From assembly GCA_037013495.1 (NCBI GenBank), contig CM072811.1:17552659-17616658 (forward strand): DNA of 64,000 bases. Reading direction: 5' to 3'. The translations under genes were made by a program, and so were the position numbers. The stretch is from Hippophae tibetana. Its lineage: Eukaryota; Streptophyta; Magnoliopsida; Rosales; Elaeagnaceae. Under the pieces are notes generated by a model that was not told where the DNA came from, did no database searches, and saw only the letters and a list, made by a program, of their open reading frames with translations. Below, piece by piece: positions 34,184 to 46,141 of this stretch (the stretch's first letter is position 1; each line of letters starts with the position of its first letter).

Positions 34184-35870
34184 TTGTTAACGCCTTCACA
34201 AAAAGAGTTATATCATTGTGATGCTTTAGAAGATTATGACATACTTGATACATTATCCAATATTAGTCATTTCTCAAACAAATTACCTAATGTATGTGAT
34301 GATCTAGTTGATGATGATGTTTCTTTGCCATGGACTCGAAGTGATTATGAAGTGATATATATATATATATATACACACGATAAACAACCTAATTAGACAT
34401 AGTGTATGTTCTATATTATTCTAATAACTCTTGCATGTTTATAGGTATGGACTTCAAATTGTCAATTAATTTCTATTTCATCATTGTTTGCAGATATTTC
34501 ATGGATCCTAGGGTACCAGAGCTTGTAGATCCAAATGATCCATTGGGGCATTTGAAAAGAAAGGGTTGGGAGAATATACTTGATGCTCCACTTAACCTAG
34601 ATGATAGAGTACCCATTCTATTTGATGCTACTGGTAATCCATTAGGGGAAAATGGCCAACAATTGAAATCCTCTATTGGTAGACTTGTGAAGTCAAGTAT
34701 ACCAATCAATATAAATTATTGGACTAAGGTTGACGAAGCTGAAAAGTGCAAAATACAGAAAACCATTTGTGTAAGTCTCTTTTATTTTATAACTAATTAC
34801 ATATATTATATGTTTTTTGTATTATATCTCATCTTTTAGTGTGTTTTTACAAAATTGTTATAAAGTCCCTGACACTTGGATGAACAAGTGTTATAAGATT
34901 TCAAATAAGGTAAGAAAGGAATACAAAACTTCCAGATTGGCCAAAAATGCTACCTATGCAATCTCATAATGCACAACCTATATCATGTATGGGATATAGT
35001 CATCCTATTGGTCCTCCCTTTATGCTAGGAATACAAATCCAATGAGGTAATGGTTCAACATCTCCAATACAATTTGTGAATTCTTACTATCCATCACATC
35101 ATAATGAATGTTTTGATGATAATGTCCTTCCAATAGCTACCCCAAATGGGAGTCCTCCTCTACTTGATGAATCATTTATGATAAGATTTAAAGTTTATGT
35201 AGATAGTCTATTATTTTTATTTTTTAGTACATATTCTATTTATTATATATAACGTTTAAGTTTTTTACAGAATATGAAATGTTTGTTGCTATTAGAATGA
35301 TACAACAATTGAGCAATGATCAAATTATTCATAATCAATATTTTCCAAATTATTAATGAATAGTAATTGATCAATCATTTCTCCATGATTGTCCACTACT
35401 TATGCCTTTTGATGCTACCACAATCCATGAAGCGGTTGGACAATATGTGGCTTGGTCATTGAGTCAAGTTGTGATAAATTTTGACATGGTACTATTTTTT
35501 TTACTTAAGATAACACTTTTTTTACTACTATTATACTATTATTCTTTTATTGTTACTAATATATATAATACTTCCTCTTTAGTCTATTATACCAGAATTA
35601 GTAAGTGTGGTATATTTAAGAGATACAAAGAAATATCTCGTGGTAAATCTATGTCTAGTGGCCAATCATCGCGCATTGAGTCATTCAAGAAGAAGCCATG
35701 GAAAAAATATAGTTATGATTATGCTATAAACTTCAGCAGAAACCTTGGCTCTTTGATGACTATTATTGCAAGGGCATCTAGCATAAATAATGGATGGACT
35801 GTGCCACTTCCTATAGAAATTTATGGTGTAGACACTGGCCAAACATATATATCGATCGAGTGCATATTGT
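34184..35870 (+). pseudogene. Ptta/En-Spm-type transposon protein remnant
   Basis: Exon-like plus-strand frames. 34,184-34,396 is acidic, with DALEDYDILDTLSNISHF. 34,500-34,780 has DPRVPELVDPNDPLGHLKRK and GRLVKSSIPININYWTKV. About 35,600-35,870 is basic, with RGKSMSSGQSSRIESFKKK and WTVPLPIEIYGVDTGQTYIS. The order and composition resemble the accessory Ptta/En-Spm protein of dicot CACTA elements. The frames are broken and the parts between are AT-rich, intron-like or decayed. A call by similarity of style only. Confidence 0.55.
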
Positions 35871-36059
35871 AACTGTTTGAATATCAAATGATTGATTTAA
35901 GTATAATTCAAGTGTGAAAAATATGAGTCCTCAATCAATAAATAAATTTCATTTATGTAGAACATATATAATTATATTTAAACTATCTAATTACTTATAT
36001 ATATATTTCTTTTATATAAGGAATGTTATTATCAACTTCAAGCTAATCACTCGTCACAT

Positions 36060-36890
36060 TTAACAATGTTCTATTATTCTTCATTTGTCAATCAATATCA
36101 AAGATAAGGATGTTAGCATCAGAGCTAAACAATTATGTGATAGGGTATTAACACTTAACAGAAATCAAAAGTTGATAATCCATTGGCTACTAAAATTTTA
36201 ACAAGGTCAAGATCATTGGATGTTGGTAATCCTTGATTTATATGGCAATCATGTTTGGTACTGTGACTCATCTTCTATAGAAATGAGTAAAGATACAAAA
36301 GTAGTGGTTGAAATGTAAGAGTTATAGCTAGTTATTTTTCTTCTACTATTCTTTATAATATTTAATAAAAAACTAACAATTTTAAACTTTGATAAGGAAT
36401 GGAAGTTGTGGAATAAGAGTAGGGGCATTGCCCTTAAAAAATCTCATAAGCTTATATTGGACGAATTTATGGTATGTACAAGCGAATATTAATAATTTAA
36501 TTAATTTTACTATTGAATAATAAAGATGTTCGAATATAGAAAATCATGTACACTTGTTTTTTGTAGGTTCCATAACAAAATGATGGAGTAATGTGTGGTT
36601 CCTATGTTATGATGTTTATGAGCAAAATCATCACAAATATCAACATTCCAATTAAAGATGTGGTAATATTTTTTACCAATATACCTTTTAAAAATGTATG
36701 AGTTATTTTTTATAAATTCATGACATTACATTCTTATTTTGAATTTAAATAAATGTAGTTTTTTGGTTGGAATAAGTCGGGCTATGGCTCCTAAATTTTT
36801 GATGATTTACGAGAGGAATGGGAAGAACACATGGTTCAAATTATATCCTCACAAGAAGAATCAGGAAAAGATTCTGATGATCTTAAATAG
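36060..36890 (+). pseudogene. Ulp1-type (C48) cysteine protease remnant of CACTA 1
   Basis: Plus-strand codons give QDHWMLVILD with the catalytic His, then HVWYCDSSS with the expected Asp. After an intron-like gap, MCGSYVMMFMSKI carries the catalytic Cys (about 36,594-36,630), followed by NKSGYG and EEWEEHM. These are the landmarks of Ulp1/SENP SUMO-protease domains, which CACTA and MULE elements are known to carry. A CAA codon has become TAA just before the Cys motif (compare CACTA 2 at 52,790). Not functional. Confidence 0.7.
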
Positions 36891-36949
36891 CATATGACAA
36901 CATTATAGTAATTTTTATAATGCTTTAATTTCTCTATTCCTGTGTCTGA

Positions 36950-37350
36950 AGTTTGGGCAGCTTGTTTGATGAATGTTTATGTGCTCATGTATTTAGGGGA
37001 ATGAATTGTTATGTGGACCTATTTTTTGCCCAAACTTCATCTCATCTTTCTTGCCTAGTTCCCTGGTATGACAACATCATAGTAGTCACTGGCCAACCAA
37101 GTATAGGAAAACCACTAAGAATGATCATATCTTTAAGAATAATTGTTGTTTCACCCCAAGGAAATACAAAAGTATTAGTTTATGGGCACCAAAACTCAAC
37201 CAACCAAAGTAATAAATTGGAGTTATACTTAACTTCATATTTAGAGTCCATTATAACATTAAAAATACCAGCTTGATTCCATATAGCTTCATATTTATAG
37301 ACAAAATATTAATACAATGCTAATATGATTTCGAAGGGATGAGGTTATTA
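36950..37350 (+). repeat. Sequence shared by both CACTA elements
   Basis: This stretch, including GGGCACCAAAACTCA at 37,185-37,199, matches the right arm of the hairpin at 53,467-53,602 in CACTA 2 and its downstream flank. Only one arm is present here, so no hairpin can form. Its open frame of 107 codons has no recognisable domain and is probably accidental. Confidence 0.55.
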
Positions 37351-37883
37351 TTATATCACTTCGGTGTTGGTGTGGTAATCACTTGTACTAATCTTTTAAC
37401 ATATATAAGTTAATTTTTGTGAATTCATGATATTACATTCTTATTTTGAATTTAATTACATATAGTTCTTTGGTTGGAACAATTCGGACTATGATATGCA
37501 AATTTTTGATGATTTACGAGAATAATGGATAGAACATATAGTTCAAATTATAAATCATTAAAAGAATCAGGAGAAGAAACTAATGATCTTAAATAACATA
37601 GGACAATATCATGGTAATTTTTACAATGCTTTAATTCTCCATTCTTTTGTCTTTGAACTTTGGGCTACTTATTTGATGGATGTTTATGTGCTCATGTATT
37701 TAAGGAAATGAATTGTTATATAGATTAGCTATTTTTTACCCAAACTCTATCGCATCTCTCTTACTTAGTTTCTTGATCACTATGTTGGTGATTCTAAGCA
37801 AACTAAGTTTGCTCTCCTTAAAATAAAGTGAAAATATCACAAAATCTATGACAAGAGAGATATTATTTTATTTGTAATTTAAG

Positions 37884-37884
<1 letters not shown>

Positions 37885-37914
<30 letters not shown>
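37885..37914. repeat. (TA)n microsatellite
   Basis: About 15 TA repeats in the right part of CACTA 1. Confidence 0.95.
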
Positions 37915-37917
<3 letters not shown>

Positions 37918-38168
37918 TTAAGTAATTAATTAATATTTAAGTTTTTCATTATTTGTATTATTTAAAATTTGTTAAATAGATTTTGGTTTTTTTCTGTTAT
38001 TATGTGGTCGAATATAAGTTTTAAGTATAATAAAAAATGAGTAAAATGTGTAAAAAAAATATAGAATTTAAATTCAATTCACGCGTTAACCAAACTTTAA
38101 ATTTTAAGTCTAAGTATTTAAAGTTGGTTAATAACCAACTTTAATACCTTATCTTGGCATAGTGTGTC

Positions 38169-39850
38169 TAAACCTAATAATTACATAACTAAAATATTTA
38201 AATTAAATATTTTAAGATTTCTAGTACTCAACATCCATTATTAAAATAGATTAATTTAATTTTGTAATTATGATTGCCTTAAATTAGTTCAATTTTTTTA
38301 AAAATTACATTTTTGTTAGTATAAAATTAGATTTTTTTAACTAAAAACTCTATATCCCTTTTCTTTTCTTATATTTCTACCTTTGTATTTCATTGAATCA
38401 ATGTCATCTTATTTTTCTCTTTATCAATCTTTCTCATCATGCTTCCTATAAAATAATCATATTTAAATTAATAGCACAAATTATTTTATGTAATATTAAT
38501 GAGTTAGAAATTTGCTTCAAACCACAGTAAAGCAATTCAATCTTTTGGAAGAGTTTTCTACAACTTGAAGGTTTAATATTTTTTCTATAAAAGGAGTCAA
38601 CATTGAGGAAAAATGCCAAGAAATAGAGCTCACTCTTCTCAATATATAGGTAAGTATCTGAGAAGTAGTCTTTTTAACTCTAAAAAATTTAATTTTAAAA
38701 TAAATTTGACTAATTTAACCCAAAAATAAAATTATAAAATTAAATAAACATACTTTAATAATTATAAGATAATATATTAATTAAGTAAAGTTACAATACC
38801 AAAAATCATATTCCTTTTCTTATGTGAAGTTAGGTTGCTATGACATAGAGGTGTCAAATAGGATGGGATGTCTCATTAGTCTATGGTATAATCCATAAAT
38901 ATTATGGGTCTATCACATCTTGTTTTACTTATTTTTTTTATGGAGTGGGATGATAATGGGATATCCTATTTGTCACAAATGGACCTAAATGATGAGAAAA
39001 GTTACAAAAAAAAACATGATTATGTATAATAACCATGCTTATTTATAATAATTATTAGTCTATTAGGGATAACTTTAAATGGATGGTATGATATTTAAAT
39101 ATAATGAGACAATTTTAACCCATAAACCCATTAAGGACATTAAATGGAACATGGGATGATGTGGGATAATATAAAATTTATCTAAAATGCCTCTAGGTTT
39201 AACATATCTTCACTTTTATTCTCAAGGCTTTCAAAAAATGCTATAATGCTCCTAGACTTTATTGTTAATACTATTGATATCCCTATATCTAATGGTGTTA
39301 ACTTTTTCATCCATATTATGTTGATATCCTTAAATCTATGGCTTTATACCATTTTAGGGATAATTGTTTAACGCTATTTGTTAATTCTTGTGTATTATTG
39401 ATTAAAGATAATTCTTTAATTTTCTTATCATAAGATTGTGTTATTTTTATCTTCATCTTCTTATTTATCAATATTATAAATTGATATAATCAAATATTTA
39501 AACATTTAAGATTCTTAATTATCTTAAGAGTTACAATTATTATATCTGAATTTAATGGGACCATCATTGTCTTCCCTTATGTTCGTTTTCTTTTGTTACA
39601 ATGGTTATGCCTCAACTTTTCTCAACCCTTAATACCCTCTTGGTAATGGTATAAGCCTTCTACATTCGTACATAGATGGTATCTAATTTAGACTTACTAT
39701 AAAAGTTGAATATACTCTTTTTGATTCATAATATAATAGTTATTATAATTCTAAAGCCAACTAAGAATCTTGAAGAAATTCTTAGTCACTCATAATTACT
39801 AGATACCTAATTATTGATTGAGATTTTTGGTTAGAGAGGATTGCTATACT
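38169..39850. other. AT-rich spacer
   Basis: No gene or recognisable element. The stretch lies between CACTA 1 and the pararetrovirus-like element and consists of AT-rich DNA with only short random frames. Confidence 0.6.
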
Positions 39851-39924
39851 AGAACTTGTGCATTTTCTAAGTTGTATGCTCTGTTTTTCTTTGTGTTTTC
39901 AAATGAAAATAAGTGTTTTTTATA

Positions 39925-39936
39925 GCACCAGGAATT
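39925..39936 (-). promoter_or_regulatory. Candidate TATA box of the viral element
   Basis: On the minus strand GGTGCTATAAAAAACAC lies downstream of the transactivator-like region, where caulimovirids place the promoter of their full-length RNA. An imperfect inverted repeat (AAAGATGTGGGTACTACATCTTT, 40,049-40,071) lies about 120 bp upstream. Assignment by position only. Confidence 0.35.
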
Positions 39937-40049
39937 CTTGTTTAGAATGAGAATTACTATTTTATCCTTACCATAATAATTCATCTACTTTATTTTTTTG
40001 GCATATCAATTTCAGCTATTAATTTTTCATGGCACATGCTACTGACTAA

Positions 40050-41300
40050 AGATGTGGGTACTACATCTTTATTTTTCTTTGTCATCTTCTACCGATAGTT
40101 CTTCCTCTTTATTCTTCCTTTTTATTTTCTACTGATAATCCTTTGGATGATGTTGATGATGACGGATCTTCATTTTCTTGACCCTTGATGCAGTAAATGC
40201 ATGCATCTGTGATCTTTGTTGGCATTTCTAGCATAGAAGTATAATAACTTCCTTGTTTCTTGACCAATTTATAGGTTATTGCTAAAATTTGGTATTTTTT
40301 CACCATCCTCTTTTGTGAAAGTCATGCTACTATGAGAAGTAATGATGACTTTACTCGTTGAGAAATTTACTTTGATATCCATATAATTATTGATTTTCTT
40401 GAGTTAATAGTAAATTTGTCATAACATTTGATCTCTTAATACATAGGTTCTTTTGTATTGAATTCTTTCTTAGAAACACCCTTGGTTTGGAAACTTATTT
40501 GTTTGTGTTGGAAATTCCTAGATTGATGAAGTGGTAGAAACTGATACATTCTTTCTCATTCCAGTCCATTGGTATATTAAAAAATCCGACATAAACAGGT
40601 TTGTCACCTGCTCGTATCTTCTTCCTAAAGTTCTTGATTGTTTTTTTGAAATTTTTCAGAAAATAATTTAATTCACTTATATTAATTCCTAGATATATAT
40701 TTTGTACTAGTTATACATGGAAAGCTTTGTAAACAAATATTGGACCAGCTCTTTCCAAAATGTTGAATTTTCTCCTTATAGAGAATTCATTTTTCATAGT
40801 ATACAAATTCATATCTTTTATGTGTTCCTTAGTAGGTTTTCTGGTCGAGTTATAAAGACTCAACCATTGTGGTGTGTTGATATTTTCATTTTGTTTTTTT
40901 TTCATCGTCATTGACTAATGAATTTTGATAAGATGTTTCCCTAAATAGAATTCCATGACTTACTATTTTTGATGTTTCTAAGAGATATGCCTCTCTAAAT
41001 AGTATTGAAGTTAGTACTATTTTTCCTAGAGTTGTCAACCTACTATGGTTGTTGGTGTAATACTGTATAATAACTTCTTACTATCTCTTCTAGAGTTATT
41101 AATTTTGGTAATTTGTAATTAGAATAACTATCTTCAACTGCTATTTTGTTAGTGAAGGCTCTATGAGTTACTTCACTAAACCCAAGAATAGATTTATTTG
41201 CTTATGCATAGTTGTTGTAGATTCCTAGTTTTAAACCAATATAGACCACATAAGTCTTTTTATGTTCTTCTTTTTTTACTTCATTAACCCAATTGAGCTT
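40050..41300 (-). pseudogene. Transactivator-like (Cauli_VI-type) ORF remnant
   Basis: At 41,260-41,080 the minus-strand translation contains TYVVYIGLKLGIYNN, then SILGFSEVTHRAF. This is the pattern of the Cauli_VI domain in the translation transactivator of caulimovirids, and of the related N-terminal domain of RNase H1. One in-frame stop lies inside it. A Lys/Glu/Ser-rich stretch precedes it (41,440-41,300). Weaker frames follow to about 40,050 (40,711-40,911 and 40,109-40,306). The latter parts are unrecognised and may be the C-terminal half of the same protein. Confidence 0.55.
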
Positions 41301-41649
41301 TTTTATTTCATAGATATTATTCTCTTTGAACTATTAGATTCTTCCTTTTTATTTTGAATTCTTTCTTTAGATGTTTTACTTTCTTTAGATTGAATTTTTG
41401 ATGAAGATTCCTCTTTAGAGTTTTTGGACTCTTAGAGTTGTTTGAGCAATCAAGTGCTTCTTATTTATTTCCTATCTCTATAAGAGACTTCTCAAGGTAT
41501 AAAATCTCGAGTTATTCTTGTAAGATTTTTATCTCATTTTTCTTTGTCTTGATCTTGATACTAAGATTTTCTATTCCTACAAGCATAAAAATAATTAGAG
41601 GTTCTACTTCTATAGTAAAAGCATTTTCTAAACTATTCTTATTTTCTTA

Positions 41650-41990
41650 TAGATGTTTGACTTCAAAATTGTAGTGGTTGAATCACTATTTTCATCTGAA
41701 TAAACTTTCTTATTTATAATCACTATTGCATCTAAAACTTATAACATATATTGCAAAAAATTTAATAGTCTTTTTAACGGTTAAATATTCTTTTTTATTA
41801 GTGTGATAATTTAACTTTGGAGCATAGAAAGATCGATGTATATCTATAAAGAATTCATCATATTCATCATATTCATCTTTTTCATCTAATTTTACTTTCA
41901 AAATTGCTCCTCAATATTCTCATGAATAATCTATTTCAATTATTATTTTATCATTTGAACCTAGATGGTATAAAGTTAGTAAATGTTTTA
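41650..41990 (-). pseudogene. Pararetroviral RNase H remnant
   Basis: The frame 41,710-41,901 contains NYHTNKKEYLTVKKTIKFF, the pattern around the catalytic Glu of caulimovirid RNase H (Y-H-x-N-x-K-E). The upstream part is Asp/Glu-rich and decayed. It follows RT on the minus strand with a frame break. Confidence 0.65.
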
Positions 41991-42031
41991 TCTGTGCTTT
42001 TACTTTATCCATATACAAAGTATCTTTATAA

Positions 42032-42561
42032 TTAGTTTTTATCCTTTAATTCAGTAGGAAAACTTTGAATGTTATTTAGCGTATGAGATTGTAGATTATG
42101 TTTTTCATCTTTAATCTCCAACCTTAAATACTTAATTTTCTTTTGAACAATTACTACTTTCTTTTCAAAAAGTACAATGTCTTCTTTCTTGCATTTTTGT
42201 AGAATATGAATAATATCCAAATAATGTTTATTTAATTTACTACTATAAACCAAAATATCATCTATGTAAACGCAACAAATATTTTCCAAAATAACATTAA
42301 TTTTTGAGATTCTTCATCTAGTCTTATTTTCCAAAATTCATTTTTACAATAAAAACTTGAGAAGTATTTCTTTATTTTTATTAATGATATTAGTTCTTCT
42401 TTCTTTGGAATAAAGTATTCATCATCAATGGTTTCTTTATTCAATACTTTGAAGTTTATTACCATTCTCTTTTTTCCTTTTCTTTTTTTAGTTTTTTTTT
42501 CAACTACGAATGTTGGACTAGAGTGAAGTAAATTACTTGGTATTATAAATTTTAGTTCCAA
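42032..42561 (-). pseudogene. Pararetroviral reverse transcriptase remnant
   Basis: Two overlapping minus-strand frames. 42,262-42,561 shows RMVINFKVLNKETIDD, YFIPKKEEL and KKYFSSFYCKNEFWKIRL. 42,032-42,289 shows the catalytic CCVYIDDILVYS and, further on, HTLNNIQSFPTELKDK. The spacing and the phrases IPKKEEL and H-T-L-x-x-I-x-x-FP are those of Caulimoviridae RT rather than gypsy RT. A deletion or frameshift near 42,275 breaks the palm just before YIDD. Confidence 0.75.
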
Positions 42562-42934
42562 AAGTTATTGAATTTGTTTTTCAAATTCACTTATTTTCTA
42601 GAGTATAAATCATTCATTTTACTCTAATAACCTTGTTAGTGTTTTTCTAATTTTAGGTTGGAAATCATTTTAGATTTATTAATTTTTGGATATAAAGGAT
42701 TTTCTAAGCTTATTATTTTTAATAAGTTTTTGATACCTGTCAGGGCTTTATCTTCTTGTATTTCATTAAAAAAGAGTTTTGTTTCTCTTCTATATCTAGT
42801 AAAATATTTGCTAAATAAGTTTTTTGTTGCTTTGTGTCTATCTTATCATTTTTTTTATTTTTATATTGTTGCATAAAAGTTGAGTTTGATACAGCTAGTG
42901 CTTTTCTTATTTTTAATACATAACTGGTTTCACT

Positions 42935-43527
42935 TGTTAGGATTTTTAGTGATAATGATTAAGTAGGTGATAGGCAGCATATGTCATATGCTACACCAGA
43001 TAATACTCAAGAAATGCACACATGTGTTGCACATACTACACCTAAGGATAATGCTGGAATGCAGGCAAATATTGCACATGATGACACTAAAACATGCACA
43101 AATACTACACATTATGACACTGGAATGCACACAGATGCTACACATGATGACAATGGGATGCGTATAGATGTTGCATAACTTATGCTTGAAATTGCCACAA
43201 ATATGGGCACATATGCTAACTCATTGTGCATGCATTGCGCACAAGTAATGCAGACAGTAAATGCACATTTGCTGATATTGTAAAAAAATTTGCATGTGCA
43301 TAATAACTATGATGGTCAATAGTACATCTGATCCTTTTAAAATGTTGTTATAAAATTTGTTACATTGAAATGTGTACTTTTGAGTGGTGTAATCAAGTGC
43401 AATGTGTCTCATTGTACCAAACTTGTAACCAACCTTTCTTTATAAATAGAGAGGATGTGTCATTAAATTTAATCATTAATTTTTAGCTAAATGAAAGAGT
43501 ATTATTTATTTTTCTGACTATTTTTTA
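42935..43527 (+). repeat. copia A 5' LTR
   Basis: It begins TGTTAGGATTTT and ends next to the primer-binding site at 43,528, about 593 bp. The end reads TA rather than the usual CA. A TATAAATA box lies at 43,441-43,448. It contains a 33-bp minisatellite. No similar LTR is found at the right end of the tract (54,478). Confidence 0.65.
43043..43174 (+). repeat. 33-bp minisatellite in the copia A LTR
   Basis: Units at 43,076-43,108, 43,109-43,141 and 43,142-43,174, each near ACAT-ATGACACTGGAATGC, and a more divergent unit before them. Because 33 is a multiple of three, an open frame of 11-residue repeats runs through it (42,981-43,178). No product is claimed. Confidence 0.85.
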
Positions 43528-43539
43528 TGGTATTAGAGC
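43528..43539 (+). other. copia A primer-binding site (initiator Met tRNA)
   Basis: TGGTATTAGAGC differs by one base from TGGTATCAGAGC, the initiator-Met-tRNA-complementary site of plant copia elements. It lies directly after the LTR end. Confidence 0.8.
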
Positions 43540-43581
43540 ATATAAGTTGTGTTAGCTTCTAGATTCTTGGATAGAGCATCA

Positions 43582-44620
43582 ATGGATGAACTGCCTAAAG
43601 TAGTTCAACTTCCAAATCCTCAATTGGCGCCAATAATTGTTAAACAAAGTTAAATCTGTTCTTTTCATAATGTTTTGCTTCCAATCAAACTCGACAATAA
43701 TAATTTCACAATATGGAGATATCAAATCTTAAAGATTTTAAAAAGTCTTAAGCTAAATAGCTTCATTCTCAAAGATCCAACAGATAAATTTTACAAAAAT
43801 GGAATTGCCAAGGATGAGTACAAAAATGGAAATAGGCAAGATGATATGCTCGGTTACTGGTTGATGAATTGTATGATAGATGAGCTTATAAAATAGGTAG
43901 CTGAATTCAAAATATCAAGAGAGGCTTGGTGTACACTAGAAAATAATTTTGCCTCCAAGTCACGAGCTCACATGATTCAATTAAAAGAAGAGCTTTAGAA
44001 TTTCAAGAAAAGATATCTAAAAGTCAAAAACTACATTTTTAAGGTCAAATTCTTTATAATGAATTAGAAGCAACTAGTTGTACAGTCTTGATGAGGAAAA
44101 GCTCATGTATATGTTAGGAAATCTTGATAAAAGCTTTGACAACGTGTTCTCCACACTGATATAAAAAGGCTAATTGAGAAAAAAACAAATAATGATGCAA
44201 AACACTGCTATATAGTCATGGGAATAGGCTCAAGATGAGGAGATCAATAATTTTCTGACCTCTACTCAGTGTAAATGTTGTAGCAAGAAATAATTGTGTG
44301 AATAAAGGCTCTTCCACTAATGATGATATAATATCACAATTGCAGCAACTCAATGTTGTAGATCATAATCAATAAAGTGGAAAATCTTATCAGCAAGGAA
44401 TTGATAACTCATAGAAATAAAATGGGAGTAATAACTTTCAGCCTAGTGGAAGAGGTCATGGATATGGAAGAGGTCGCACAGGAAATAGACCTCAATGTCA
44501 AGGGTGTAGAAAATTGAGGCATATGGCCTTCAATTGTTAGTTTAAGTATGATAGGAATTTTCAACCAAATTAGAACAACAACACAGCTGGATACAACAAT
44601 CTTGGTCAATTCTCAACCTT
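43582..44620 (+). pseudogene. copia A gag
   Basis: It starts at ATG 43,582. LDNNNFTIWRYQILKIL (43,690-43,740) is the usual N-terminal signature of copia gag. The zinc knuckle CQGCRKLRHMAFNC (about 44,495-44,536) is intact as C-x2-C-x4-H-x4-C and is preceded by GRGRTGNRPQ, an Arg/Gly-rich run. Several stops and a shift lie between the two parts. Confidence 0.8.
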
Positions 44621-44829
44621 ACATCAACCACCATGACCTCCAAAACAATAGTTTCATGCTATGATTGCTGCTGCTAATCTACCAGTTGTGCCTCCTATTA
44701 CTAATATACCAGGAATTTTGCCTACTCTTATGTCTTATTTTCCTTATCCTTCTTTGTCTGTCAATCAAGCCTATGGGTCTATACCTTATCAAACTTCTTT
44801 TTCCGTCAAAAATATCAGCTCCTTTCCAT

Positions 44830-46100
44830 CAATATCTTCTTTGGTTTCCAAATTCGGGTGCAAGTCACTATGTGATTTCAAATCCAAGTAATATGTCTTC
44901 ATCTCAGTCCTACACATTTCATCAATCTCTTATAATAGGAAATGGTGATGGTTTTCCTATCATTAAAATAGATCATAATTAGTTTCAATCAATATTTTCT
45001 CCTGATAGATCTCTCCAAATGATTAACATGCTTCTTGTCCTTAATATTGCTAAAAATCTACTTATTGTGTCACAATTTTCAAAATAAAATTCTGTTTTCT
45101 TTAAATTCCATTCTAATTATTGTTTTGCTAAGGACAACAACACAGAGCAAGTGTTTCTCCACGGCATACTTAGTGATGGATTATACCAATTCGATATCAC
45201 ATTGTGCAAGGAAGGTCATAACACTATCCTTGTTGATAAAAGCCTACTAGTTGGGCAAATAAAAAGGTTGGTCTTACTATTAATATGGCTGACATTTCTT
45301 TGTGGCATCAAAGATTAGGCCATGCTATATTTCCTATTGTAAAGAAAGCATTAAATCAATACAAGATTCCTTTCTCTTCTAGTTATAAATATTGTGAATC
45401 TATATGTGTTTCTTGTCATAATAGCAAAACTCACAAAAATATTTTCTCTTTCCTTGCACAAAGCCACTAAACATTTGAATTGGTCCATTTTGATATTTAG
45501 GTGTCACTTGTCACTTCCACAAATGGCTATCAGTATTACATTCATTTTATAGATGCCTATTCACGTTCTACATGTCTCTTGTAAACTTGATTACAATTTT
45601 CTTAATGTATTTGGATGTCTTTACTTTCCTTGTTTAAGACCATACACGTCTCATAAATTGCACAATAGATCTCATGTATTTACTTTTTGGATATAGTCCA
45701 AGACACAAAGGCTACAAGTGTCTTTTAAGTGATGGAAAACTTTACTTGAGTTGTGATGTTATCTTTCATGAAACTATATTTCCTTTTAACAAAAGGTTAG
45801 TTAGTTCTCAACATATGTGTCCTCAATCCAATTTTTAATATATTCAAACTATTTTACCTTTTGTTACTTCTATTGTCAATATGCTAGCAACACATAGCTC
45901 TTTTGATGAACCTTCTTATCATGTTTCTATGTTATCTATTCCTTCATCACCTATTTTAAATTATTCTGATTCTTCATCACCTAGTTTTGAATCTTTTGTT
46001 TCCATACCTCCTATTCCAACTTTAGGTTCAATGCTTATTTTAGAACTAGTCTCTATTCCTCTCTCATCTTCCTCTTAACCTCAGTCTATTGTTTAGTCAT
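44830..46100 (+). pseudogene. copia A protease and integrase
   Basis: The protease active site appears as WFPNSGASHYV near 44,850. The normal D-S-G-A-S Asp is replaced by Asn, so activity should be lost. The integrase zinc region at 45,285-45,470 has LWHQRLGHA, then CVSCHNSKTHK. The integrase core after 45,480 is decayed (HFIDAYSRS-like), and a Ser/Pro-rich linker is at 45,881-46,078. Confidence 0.75.
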
Positions 46101-46141
46101 ATAATGTCAAGACTCATCCAATGATCACATGATCTAGGATA

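Larger units (their letters stand above)
33295..38168 (+). mobile_element. Decayed CACTA (En/Spm) transposon 1
   Basis: The left end reads CATTACTACAAAAGG, one base from the CACTACTACAAAA terminus of plant CACTA elements. The right end near 38,150-38,168 (CTTGGCATAGTGTG) is a degraded inverse of it, and no clear 3-bp duplication is visible. Subterminal words AAGTC/GACTT and GACGCTAC are repeated at both ends, as in the better-preserved CACTA 2 (47,956-54,037). Inside are a Ptta-like remnant and an Ulp1-like protease remnant but no TNP2 transposase, so the element is non-autonomous. Confidence 0.75.
39851..42934 (-). mobile_element. Endogenous pararetrovirus (Caulimoviridae-like), degraded
   Basis: On the minus strand the order is RT (42,561-42,032), RNase H (about 41,990-41,650), a transactivator-like domain (about 41,300-41,080) and then a possible promoter near 39,930. 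That order matches Caulimoviridae and differs from Ty3/gypsy, where integrase follows RNase H. No integrase is present. All frames are broken by stops and shifts, and parts upstream of RT (movement, coat) are not recognised. It is an old, defective integrated copy. The genus cannot be assigned by eye. The right end is cut by the copia LTR that starts at 42,935. Confidence 0.7.

Noticed and set aside
36953..37276. Host gene of 107 codons
   Set aside because: The region is part of CACTA 1 and matches a non-coding hairpin arm in CACTA 2. No domain is visible.
42032..42561. Interpretation of the RT as Ty3/gypsy
   Set aside because: Residue patterns fit caulimovirid RT better, no integrase follows, and a transactivator-like domain is found downstream.
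42967..43178. Repeat-protein gene with 11-residue repeats
   Set aside because: The frame is produced by a 33-bp minisatellite in an LTR. Two overlapping frames are equally open and there is no support for translation.
43528..43539. tRNA gene
   Set aside because: The tRNA-like strings here, at 59,028 and at 19,871 are primer-binding sites of 12-20 bases next to LTR ends, not folded tRNA genes. No tRNA or rRNA gene was recognised in the window.
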